22,469 bases of DNA from Phoronis ovalis (taxonomy: Eukaryota; Phoronida; Phoronidae): contig JAOXYB010087829.1 in NCBI GenBank assembly GCA_028565635.1, forward strand, positions 1 to 22,469, read 5' to 3'. The notes under the pieces were generated by a model. It was not told the DNA's origin, searched no databases, and was given only the letters and a program-made list of their open reading frames with translations. Every line of letters starts with the position of its first letter. Position 1 is the stretch's first letter. Positions 18,001 to 22,469 of this stretch are shown one piece after another. The position numbers and the translations under genes are program-made.

Positions 18001-20794
18001 ATAATCAGTGTCACTATGCTGTTTCACAGATTTTTCAACTACTTGCCGTGAAATGTGGAAGGCTTTACAGATAACTGACAAGAGATAAATATTTTTCTCA
18101 AAATATGATATGTGTGCATACATATACTGTACAGAACTCTTGAGTTTTTCTGCTACATTTATGCATATCTGCTGTCTTTGTTCCCAAACAACAGACACAA
18201 TATTTTTCAATACTGCACAGAATTCACAAACATTCATAACCACTTTCACCATTTCTGAAAGTTCTTTCATACCCTTTGTTCTGTTTTTATTTTCTGCTAA
18301 AAAACCTAGAGTTTCCCTAATTATATCCTGGATTTTAAATTGCTCAATGTCATTATAGCGTAGTAGATACTGCATAAGATTTAGTTGCAATTCAACATAA
18401 CTTAAACAAGCCTCAATGTGTTTAGACTCTTCCTTCTGATTTAAACAATTCACCAAAAACATTCTAGAACTGTCAAAGATATTGAGACACTTCTCCATGC
18501 TCTTTAATCTTTCTTTTTGTGGAATGAGGTCTGTATACCAAGTTGCTGTAGTAAAGGTTTTTTCAACAAAAAATGATAGCTCTTTATCACTGAGAGTTAA
18601 AAGTTCTAGACTGGCAGTTCTTTGTTTTAGTGCTTGTTCTCTATTCTGTTTATCTTTTTCTGTTGTAAGAGCAGCATTCCATAATAACACATAACCACTG
18701 TATGCTGTATTGGGACTAGATATACTGGTCAAATTTATATACAAAATTTCACCGATTTCAATACTTTCTGCTGCAAATCCCTGAAATACAAAAATATAAT
18801 TATAATAAACTTGATAATTCATGGTGTGATGCATGTTACATGCAAAATGTAAAAAAAAGCATACATTAAATTAATAAAAAACATTTTTTTCTCAGACAGT
18901 ATATATAAGACATGAATTGATTTAAAATACACACTTCAAGCAAAATACGTGTGTATTTAAATTCAAGAAACACTTACCCTTTTAACAAGTTTACTCAGTA
19001 AATTCACTAAGCATTTAGGTTCTGTTAATGGATCCTTTAGTTTAACATGCTGTCTTGTTGCCTGTAAACATTGGCTACACAGTTTCACGGCACTCATCAG
19101 GTGATGTACATCAGTGGGCTTCAGAGAATCCATTATGAGCACAGAACCGTGAAGAAATTGCAAGGCAAACATCCCATAACTACTAAGATCTTTAGGTAGA
19201 AGTTCATTAATGTTTTCTCTGCAATGTTTTAAGTGCTCCTTTATAATGAAAAAGAAATCAGTTATTAGTTAATTAAAGTTGGATTGCCACAATCTGTCAC
19301 CACCGCCATGGACAAACATCAAGATTTAAATATGTAAGCATGTAAAAGTTCTAGAGTTGCTTCTTTAAGGTTAAACTAGTACATGGAATAAAAATTCATT
19401 AGAAACAGTAATGCAATTTCTTTGCACAAAATAAATATTTTCTAAAACTATAACATATAGGGTATTTTGCAAAACTATTTTCAGATTGTTTGTAAAATAG
19501 ATACAAGTTTACTACGTAAAAGCACACACTACCTACACAAAATGTTTTATATCTAAATTTTTTGGCGCAATAACAGATGGTTTTTAGTGGTCAGTCTGTC
19601 ACTCAATTTTCAATAGTCCATACCCAATTTTGGCCCAGGGGTGTTGATATTGTTTCTCATCAAGGCCAAAACACATCGTTTAAACTAAAAATCTCCATAG
19701 TTCGAGACCAGGGATTCTTGGATATACTTTGAGTGGGGGTGTGCCACTGAGGATAAAATTTACGGACTTGCTATATTAAGCAAATTGTAGGTTTTGAATA
19801 AAATGGTTCAGTGTATACTATACTGTGCAGTTGTAATAAAAAAATAAAATAAAACAAATATTTGTATAAACATTTCTTGTTAACTGCTCATCAATTTCCT
19901 GATTTTTTATAGTATTGCATGCTAATTCAGTAAATGGTCTCTGGACCTCTTACCTACGTGACATCACACTTTTATTACCATAAAAAAGATAGGACTTGGT
20001 GCTAAAGTCGGGTTGGGACCATTGCTTTAGTCCTCCTAAACTGGCATTCATGTACTCTTAGTTCACAAAGCAGGGGTAATAACATGATAAGTTTATAACA
20101 AGAAATCAACATGTAGCATATTAAAATGGCCGTAAGTCAGTCATATTGGAAACGATCAAAAATTTGATTTTGGATTATTCATCCTTTAGTCACGGTATAT
20201 CTCAATAGTATGCCAATTTTAATGAAGTCTTGCAAGTGGAGGAGAGGTTACATATATAAAAACGCTGACGATGACAGGGAAAAGGGATACGTGTATCTTG
20301 CATTCTGCTTTGCAAGCGGAGACAAAAATCTATTTTAAAGAGAAAGGTCTCAAAGTACTAACTAAATTTTAGATTTAGAAGCTGAAGTTCACATTTGCTA
20401 CTGGATTTTACTAGGAAATCATTTAGAGACTCAGCACAGAATTCTTGCTGCACGAAAACATGAAGATTGAGATCTCACATTCCTTGATTAGTTAATACAC
20501 GAAATAATCCTGTATGTAACTTATGGGATCGGACGCTTATTAGAGGACTTCCTTTCATGATTTTTGTGCAATTTTTTATACAATACTGTAGCTCTACTAG
20601 CCAATAAAAGTTCTTGTTTGGCTTGCATTAAGAATACCATTATGTAATGTGTGTGATCCCTTATTATCAAAACTTTAAATTTTTTTATTATTTTATGGTC
20701 TGTTGAAATTGACACTTACTTCGACATCTGCCGTAATATCTATAAGCCAGCCTTCCTTCAAGTTCTTCAATATCCTACAGTCACCAGCCATCAT
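2800..20794 (-). CDS. ESPL1: Separase (separin), complete 25-exon gene
   Basis: Caspase-like clan CD cysteine protease that cleaves the cohesin kleisin at anaphase onset; normally held inactive by securin and by CDK1-cyclin B. The reconstructed CDS is 7011 nt, 2336 residues (human about 2120). All 24 introns are GT-AG and every phase matches. Protein order: helical repeat region, residues 1 to about 1150, with a TPR-like pair near 1025-1090; disordered, Lys/Ser-rich linker to about 1805; protease domain 1806-2336. The catalytic His is H2217 in YCGHGSGS and the catalytic Cys is C2244 in LIGCSSSRL. Other family landmarks are LPWESIPIL, YYVLNPDNNLSSTEE, LGNIWDVTDKDIDR and the C-terminal GAAPVVYGLP. 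The start has tandem ATGs at 20794 and 20791; the second has the better Kozak context (A at -3, G at +4). No frameshift or stop is seen. Exons are listed separately. Confidence 0.97.
3005..3491 (-). other. Separase intron 24
   Basis: 487 bp, AT-rich, with AAT-rich low-complexity sequence near 3440-3485. A 30-codon + strand open stretch near 3144-3232 is discussed in the findings; otherwise nothing is seen. Confidence 0.7.
3492..3659 (-). CDS. ESPL1: Separase exon 24: catalytic dyad
   Basis: Residues 2213-2268. Carries the catalytic His (codon 3647-3649, in YCGHGSGSKYF) and the catalytic Cys (codon 3566-3568, in FLIGCSSSRL). They are 27 residues apart against 26 in human separase. Ends QLEGDGVVLNYLMAG in phase 2. 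The apparent TAA just past the exon lies in the intron donor GTAAAT. Confidence 0.97.
3874..4563. mobile_element. Inverted-repeat MITE, element B
   Basis: About 690 bp flanked by 23 bp terminal inverted repeats (3874-3896 and 4541-4563), 21 of 23 identical, beginning TACC(A/G)TATTTTCTCTAATA. Next to the left end are several AATAATCGCCCC units, with a related AATAATTGCCC stretch inside the right end. If the outer TA is a target duplication, the element proper starts CC(A/G)TATTTTC, as in TA-inserting families; a TAC duplication is also possible. There is no transposase, so it is non-autonomous. It fills most of the 984 bp intron between separase exons 23 and 24. The opposite-strand ORF at 4325-4510 is a shadow. 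Confidence 0.82.
4644..4727 (-). CDS. ESPL1: Separase exon 23
   Basis: Residues 2185-2212: KKGWRGLIARPPTVDELKE then ALTQHDLFV, matching human [27 protein letters not shown]. Only 84 bp. Of two possible donors, GTATGT at 4638-4643 is the one that keeps the frame into the active-site exon. Confidence 0.94.
5012..5226 (-). CDS. ESPL1: Separase exon 22
   Basis: Residues 2114-2184. Holds LPWESIPILRNHPVCRMPS and YYVLNPDNNLSSTEETFKE, among the most conserved separase segments (human LPWESMPSL...FYVLNPHNNLSSTEEQF). Acceptor ttgtttcag, donor GTAGGA. Confidence 0.97.
5227..5728 (-). other. Separase intron 21
   Basis: 502 bp, GT-AG. No gene, RNA or clear repeat seen. Confidence 0.75.
5729..5911 (-). 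CDS. ESPL1: Separase exon 21
   Basis: Residues 2053-2113. The helical LSEDELTVGICYL segment matches human LTPQDIQALAYGL. It ends in HPVILVLDK, the strand leading into the protease core (human HLVLVLDK). Donor GTGAGC, phase 0. Confidence 0.94.
6181..6348 (-). CDS. ESPL1: Separase exon 20
   Basis: Residues 1997-2052. ILLNFDMEQCIGCWKGVLLG matches human [20 protein letters not shown], including the family motif GCWKG. The remainder is a helical, acidic insert ending LQLIE. Confidence 0.94.
6634..6750 (-). CDS. ESPL1: Separase exon 19
   Basis: Residues 1958-1996, phase 0. Contains EFNKILSASKETMKVSDRAQ followed by WWSERR. The WW-x-x-R motif is shared with human (EWWTGR) and is typical of separases. 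Confidence 0.94.
7037..7155 (-). CDS. ESPL1: Separase exon 18
   Basis: Residues 1918-1957: a beta-strand pair, DWTVCQISLLT and NELVVTRCRRGQEPTVVHVP, matching human VTVCVLALAT and [20 protein letters not shown]. Part of the pseudo-protease half of the caspase-like fold. Confidence 0.93.
7156..7534 (-). other. Separase intron 17
   Basis: 379 bp between exon 17 (weak donor GTTTGT) and exon 18. AT-rich, no feature seen. Confidence 0.75.
7535..7671 (-). CDS. ESPL1: Separase exon 17
   Basis: Residues 1872-1917: a Lys-rich segment, then CRELLAFNKTQEDFREAINT-LPE, corresponding to human FRALESG...ESFQERLALIPSG. The donor GTTTGT is weak, but it is the only one keeping the phase to exon 18. Confidence 0.88.
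7800..7998 (-). CDS. ESPL1: Separase exon 16
   Basis: Residues 1806-1871. Start of the conserved C-terminal region: CFNSIRCNPPAVMYRNVCQ and YYLTESLSVTFRHTA, which line up with human GISHCPPSGLYAHLC and FLVTESVSITCRHQ. Acceptor after a T-rich tract (tttatctag), donor GTAACC. Confidence 0.94.
8253..8417. repeat. Two pairs of short direct repeats
   Basis: First pair: CTGCTGaaTGACAATGGAAA at 8253-8272 and its copy at 8288-8307 (18 of 20, offset 35). Second pair: AATAATATACTGCAGTTATG at 8338-8357 and its copy at 8398-8417 (19 of 20, offset 60). Possibly internal duplications of an old insertion. Confidence 0.7.
8516..8588 (+). pseudogene. tRNA-Phe-like sequence (GAA), probably a pseudogene
   Basis: Follows the eukaryotic tRNA-Phe plan: box A TAGCTTAGTTG, D-arm closing GAGC, anticodon arm TTAGA-CTGAAGA-GCTAA with anticodon GAA, variable AGGTC, box B GATTCAATTCC, and 3' TTTTGGC followed by A. 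Acceptor mismatches (positions 2 and 4), one anticodon-stem mismatch and a poorly paired T stem argue against a working tRNA. Seven T residues at 8591-8597 would serve as a Pol III terminator. It lies antisense in a separase intron. It may instead be the head of a tRNA-derived SINE. Confidence 0.6.
8998..11201 (-). CDS. ESPL1: Separase exon 15: long regulatory linker
   Basis: A single 2204 bp exon, residues 1071-1805. It starts with the end of the TPR region (FLQELAKLDMI), then an acidic segment. Next come SSPALK (10817-10834) and CACNIC (10754-10771), matching human SSPVLK and CDCSLC, a helical segment, and a long Lys/Ser/Pro-rich disordered stretch with TPAK, SPLR and SPVK CDK-type sites. 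Acidic patches are IFEDD (about residue 1400) and DSDDED (about 1449). Two (S/D)xExxR sites are present, DVELFR (9653-9670) and SIEAIR (9149-9166). A basic cluster RTRGRGKG follows. In-frame TAG just past the exon (8993-8995) lies in the intron, since a GTTAGT donor at 8992-8997 joins in phase to exon 16. Unusual in being one large exon among 24 small ones. Confidence 0.95.
11202..11519 (-). other. Separase intron 14
   Basis: 318 bp, AT-rich, GT-AG (GTAGGT ... ggatatttcag). No feature seen; the open frames crossing it are chance. Confidence 0.75.
11520..11676 (-). CDS. ESPL1: Separase exon 14 (TPR-like)
   Basis: Residues 1019-1070. Encodes LDLGRVYTDIGDARSAKCY followed by LNEGLKLSQTFKAPR, the clearest TPR-like unit in the protein; it lines up with human [20 protein letters not shown]. 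Acceptor gtcacttacag, donor GTAGGT. Confidence 0.92.
11964..12195 (-). CDS. ESPL1: Separase exon 13
   Basis: Residues 942-1018. Acceptor atttttcag, donor GTATAG (weak but in phase). Contains a helix (WDILTKIQTILSSKDKTKT) and a hydrophobic region ending LSSGIMLYLKENEG. Confidence 0.87.
12440..12685 (-). CDS. ESPL1: Separase exon 12
   Basis: Residues 860-941, phase 0. Continues the TPR-like superhelix: TLLQMTRSQALQTEQMM, IQLLLSMNLVSEAQELT and MMLADAYIMFYAEK. The two halves look like the helix A/helix B of degenerate TPRs. Confidence 0.9.
12841..13140 (-). CDS. ESPL1: Separase exon 11
   Basis: Residues 760-859, phase 0 at both ends. An acidic, Ser/Gln-rich stretch is followed by LDHALELWEIVAQGGKLSEV and ISAKYRLAAR. 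The latter lines up with human LDQALALWKELLTKG and LAALYQLVAK, so the assignment is firm here. Confidence 0.92.
13141..13454 (-). other. Separase intron 10
   Basis: 314 bp, GT-AG (GTGAGA ... cag-less acceptor tcatcaag). Nothing further seen. Confidence 0.7.
13455..13695 (-). CDS. ESPL1: Separase exon 10
   Basis: Residues 679-759. Acceptor ttttcctctag, donor GTGAGA. Includes a helix (DCCQTAVNILNDLLGKL), a basic loop rich in Lys and Arg (HKNGKKPLRRNKMVPKK) that could be a nuclear localisation signal, and a second helix (DDLARAYFVMYLCQ). Confidence 0.87.
13696..14267 (-). other. Separase intron 9
   Basis: 572 bp, AT-rich, with homopolymer T and A runs around 14050-14130 and a small CpG-containing patch (GAAGCGGTCGCGTCC, 14103-14117). 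No gene or repeat seen. Confidence 0.7.
14268..14399 (-). CDS. ESPL1: Separase exon 9
   Basis: Residues 635-678, entered and left in phase 2. Contains QEAYLLLEQAMLTWSFNW followed by DED, which resembles the region of animal separases with a conserved acidic 'E/D-D-R' stretch. Acceptor ggtatttag, donor GTATTA. Confidence 0.87.
14400..14820 (-). other. Separase intron 8
   Basis: 421 bp between exons 8 and 9. AT-rich; no feature seen. Confidence 0.7.
14821..14919 (-). CDS. ESPL1: Separase exon 8
   Basis: Residues 602-634, including NSLYEALIKENPNLEHK and MAELSHYKSL. Only 33 codons, found by phase and splice sites: acceptor tttctttattgcag, donor GTAAAA. The acceptor lies at the very edge of an antisense reverse transcriptase remnant. 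Confidence 0.83.
14920..15400 (+). mobile_element. L1-like LINE reverse transcriptase remnant
   Basis: + strand, antisense to separase, filling much of intron 7. Frame 1 (14915-15175) encodes KDLLTAIKKVKSNRSPALDG then YPVKLFKSFW, the start of LINE reverse transcriptase (family pattern: EELxxALKxxKxxKSPGxDG, then PVEFYKxFW). A frameshift near 15160 leads to KNW...LLNISYKLLPSCIAERL and IIHGKKTGF, matching the KNWRPISLLNxDYKI and QxGF regions. After a second frameshift near 15355 comes LLTVDFEKA, next to the RT catalytic motif A. Stops and frameshifts show it is dead. The clade (L1 or Tx1 type) is judged by motif style only. The catalytic YADD box is not seen. Confidence 0.85.
15401..15684. other. 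Rest of separase intron 7
   Basis: Possibly a more decayed continuation of the LINE (ISQYFGKNSD in one frame), ending at the exon 7 donor. The 64-codon + frame at 15473-15667 has no recognisable domain. Confidence 0.5.
15685..15884 (-). CDS. ESPL1: Separase exon 7
   Basis: Residues 536-601 plus two bases. Acceptor tgttttacag, donor GTAAGT. Starts VKLGKRYECLAKSQQFCNNY, a TPR-like helix with small residues at packing positions. Followed by the intron occupied by the LINE remnant. Confidence 0.87.
16033..16175 (-). CDS. ESPL1: Separase exon 6
   Basis: Residues 488-535. Acceptor gtttgcag, donor GTAGCA, ending phase 0. Contains MAARFGHLCHNNEVHDMA and CEQFQVWCDFDEKLKDSR, a helical repeat-like pair. 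Preceded upstream by a 736 bp intron that holds a SINE-like sequence. Confidence 0.85.
16543..16620 (-). mobile_element. Possible tRNA-derived SINE head
   Basis: On the - strand a box A-like TGGTTTAGTCA (16599-16609) is followed about 46 nt later by GGTCCCTGGTTCAATCC, a near-perfect box B and T arm (core GGTTCAATCC at 16543-16552). The spacing fits an internal Pol III promoter. The fold between the boxes is not a clean tRNA cloverleaf. No tail or target duplication was defined. Confidence 0.4.
16658..16685. repeat. Perfect 11 bp hairpin
   Basis: GATTAGCAGTA (16658-16668) and TACTGCTAATC (16675-16685) around a 6 bp loop, just upstream of the SINE-like boxes on the - strand. Confidence 0.75.
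16912..17037 (-). CDS. ESPL1: Separase exon 5
   Basis: Residues 446-487, entered in phase 1 after tttattttag and left in phase 1 before GTAAGA. Encodes an amphipathic helix pair (SILLQTSFEHLSELRDVV, MQQLTATEHHNL). Confidence 0.83.
17180..17334 (-). CDS. ESPL1: Separase exon 4
   Basis: Residues 394-445. The acceptor TGACAG completes Arg 394, and the exon ends in phase 1 before GTACAG. Encodes a helical stretch with TERLLKLSVVQDCETRSTQ and QLFLYLCQLKQLK. Confidence 0.83.
17335..17935 (-). other. Separase intron 3
   Basis: 601 bp between exons 3 and 4, AT-rich, with a hairpin at 17448-17483. No other feature seen. Confidence 0.7.
17448..17483. repeat. Perfect 11 bp inverted repeat
   Basis: TGGCTTTCCAT (17448-17458) and ATGGAAAGCCA (17473-17483) with a 14 nt loop. 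Possibly a decayed insertion end; no function can be read from it. Confidence 0.75.
17936..18780 (-). CDS. ESPL1: Separase exon 3
   Basis: Residues 113-393 plus two bases of 394. Acceptor tgtatttcag, donor GTAAGA. Long helical segment from GFAAESIEIGEILYINL to LDQMLDMFCESL, without simple repeats. The family match is weak here, as is usual for separase N termini; assignment rests on continuous splicing. Confidence 0.87.
18978..19238 (-). CDS. ESPL1: Separase exon 2
   Basis: Residues 26-112, phase 0 at both ends. The acceptor is preceded by a pyrimidine tract (tttctttttcattataaag); donor GTAAGT. Encodes a helical segment including YGMFALQFLHGSVLIMDSL and LVNLLSKLVKR, in keeping with the N-terminal alpha-solenoid of animal separases. 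Confidence 0.85.
19239..20719 (-). other. Separase intron 1
   Basis: 1481 bp, the largest intron, GT-AG (GTAAGT ... cattataaag). No exon, RNA gene or clear transposon was recognised. First introns often carry control elements, but none can be pointed to here. Confidence 0.65.
20720..20794 (-). CDS. ESPL1: Separase exon 1 (start codon)
   Basis: Encodes residues 1-25, starting MMAGDCRILKNLKEGW and ending ADVE in phase 0, donor GTAAGT. The tandem ATG codons are at 20792-20794 and 20789-20791. This exon is too short to show by open reading frame alone; it was found by extending exon 2 upstream. Its sequence is not diagnostic of separase by itself. Confidence 0.75.
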
Positions 20795-21630
20795 ATATAA
20801 TTACCTGTAGTAAGTATGTATAAAATGAATTGAATTTCAATGATGATTCTGATATAATCAACTTTAATATTTAGTACTAAAAAATACACTAGATACCAGT
20901 ACTGAGAAAGGCATTAATTAGCTTTATACTGTATATAACATACATACTGCCATCTTCTGGAAAATAAAACATTACTATCATTCCAACTCAGATGTTACAC
21001 TTAATGCATTTCTCCTGAAATCTCACCCTCCACCAGGTTTTAAGACTTTCTATATTCTATATTACACAGGTGGCTATATGGATAGTATGTCATACTTATT
21101 TATTTAAAAATAGAACTGCTGACTGTAGTACCTCTTGATAATGATAATCTGGCTATGTGATATCAACCAGTTAGAAATGGCAGAAGAGCAGTCAGATACA
21201 TCATGAACAGATATCACCAGACAGTATCCAGGAAATGTTTGAATAGCTGAGATGGGAGATTCATCAAGAAAGATGCACAAAATCTAGGCTATTATTAACA
21301 GACTTGTAATGTACACAATCGCAATTTATAATCATTTATTTTATATCATTTAATGATCAATTATTCAAAGCAGTCTTACAAGAAAAAAATTACTACTGTA
21401 TGTATGGAATATAGAATAATTTAATATAAAAACTGATGTTAAGCATCTATACTACTAAAAGAATAAAGTGGATTTTCCTGCCACTACTCCCTCTAGGTTC
21501 ACACCTCTATCAGGGTGTAACATTGACTGGTAGATTACTTACGCTGTAACATAGGTATATTTGCACTGTTTATTTGTACATTCCGTGCCGGCTGCGTATT
21601 AGTACATTAAATGCCTTCTCAGTGGTGATT

Positions 21631-21717
21631 CCTAGCATTTGACGCAGAGACTAATTGTGATGCGCACGCACCCAGACACTAATTTTAATCCTAGCATTTA
21701 ACCCAGACACTTACATT
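21631..21717. repeat. Short direct repeats upstream of separase
   Basis: CCTAGCATTTgACgCAGAgACT at 21631-21652 recurs at 21690-21711 with three differences. A shorter related copy, ACCCAGACACTAATT, is at 21670-21684. It looks like a small local duplication. Confidence 0.7.
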
Positions 21718-22380
21718 ATGTGGCCTACTGTAATCTATATGAGGACCGTACCTGCACCAATCGCGGGGTACATTTCTAGATTTCAGCTTTAACTATAGTC
21801 TACACCCTAACCTGCATTAAGGCTGTGCCAGTAGCATCTATATAAAATGATCGGAATTCTGTGCAGATAAATTTTTTGCGCACATTTTCACGTATTTTAT
21901 GATGATAGACCGATAAATCATTATATAAATATTTTGTTATGAAACTTTTTATTAGTTTTACAATTTCATAATCGTACCTGTTTTAGAAGTAAAGTTTTAC
22001 AACCATGTGAAAAAAATTCAGCCCATTTACCATTTTCAATATCATTCCTGGATTTCATAGGAAGCATGTTTTATGAAAAAATTCGATCAAAAGATCAAAT
22101 ATTCTACTTGAGTGAGGACATATTGAAGTCTTATATATGTATTTTAATAAAAATCGTTTCATAGCCATAGGTTAGCAAAACACGTTAAAATTAAAGGTGA
22201 AAATTGTCTCAGGGTTTTTGCTGCGGTGTTTCCTGCATAAATACTATGGATACAACTACAGCAACGCAGGAAACTTTGTGGATACTACAACTAGGTACAT
22301 TTCTAGTACTTTAGTACACAGTATTATTACTAGAAAAAACATTAGGCTAGTACAAATATTAAAAATAGTAGTCCTGCAAG

Positions 22381-22426
22381 CATGACCCTACTATGGACAG
22401 CCTACGGCTTGTCCGTAAGGGTCATG
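22381..22426. repeat. Strong hairpin at right end
   Basis: CATGACCCT (22381-22389) pairs with AGGGTCATG (22418-22426). Inside, GGACAGCC pairs with GGCTTGTCC, with one bulged base and a TAC loop. Total about 17 pairs over 46 nt, GC-richer than its surroundings. Could be the tip of an inverted-repeat element continuing past the window. Confidence 0.75.
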
Positions 22427-22469
22427 ACCGTCTTATATCTCAGACTAGCCGAAGTTCGAAAACACTTAC

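Larger units (their letters stand above)
20795..22469. other. 5' flank of separase
   Basis: 1675 bp upstream of the start codon: 5' UTR, promoter and flank. No TATA box or initiator can be placed with confidence because AT-rich TATA-like strings are common. A possible acceptor CTACAG at 20805-20810 (- strand) could mark a 5' UTR intron. No coding exon is recognised; the + frame at 22197-22385 has no domain. Confidence 0.6.

Overview
This is AT-rich eukaryotic nuclear DNA from an invertebrate animal. The genes are split by GT-AG introns, the window carries degraded transposons and a LINE remnant, and both recognised proteins are metazoan-type. I cannot name the species; a cnidarian, sponge or mollusc would all fit. 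No bacterial or viral gene is present.

Layout. (1) Positions 1-1898, + strand: the 3' part of a heme transporter gene of the HRG1/SLC48A1 family. Its two last coding exons are at 1092-1259 and 1741-1898, and the first exon lies left of the window. The intron before them holds a ~700 bp element with ~100 bp terminal inverted repeats and an internal GC-rich ~22 bp repeat. (2) Positions 1899-2799: a short convergent intergenic region with poly(A) signals on both strands. (3) Positions 2800-20794, - strand: one complete separase gene (ESPL1, the protease that cuts cohesin at anaphase). I reconstructed it as 25 coding exons, 7011 nt and 2336 residues. Every junction is GT-AG, all phases agree and the frame is open from ATG to TAG. 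(4) Positions 20795-22469: 5' flank of separase with no recognisable coding exon, some direct repeats and a strong hairpin at the right end.

The separase protein has a helical N-terminal superhelix (exons 1-14), a 735-residue, mostly disordered linker encoded by one 2.2 kb exon (exon 15), and a C-terminal protease domain (exons 16-25) with the His/Cys dyad in exon 24. The linker keeps short regulatory motifs that line up with human separase: an SSPALK CDK-type site followed by a CxCxxC motif, two acidic patches, and two (S/D)xExxR sites matching the two human autocleavage sites. Here these two sites are 168 residues apart, against about 20 in human.

The separase introns have collected mobile elements. 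They include an inverted-repeat MITE in the intron that splits the active-site region, an antisense L1-like reverse transcriptase remnant that abuts the exon 8 splice acceptor, a tRNA-Phe-like sequence with a T-run terminator, and a possible tRNA-derived SINE.

Comparisons with human separase and HRG1 are from memory and were not run as alignments. I did not find a new multi-gene system; the most interesting signals are the separase linker motifs and the transposon-intron relationships.
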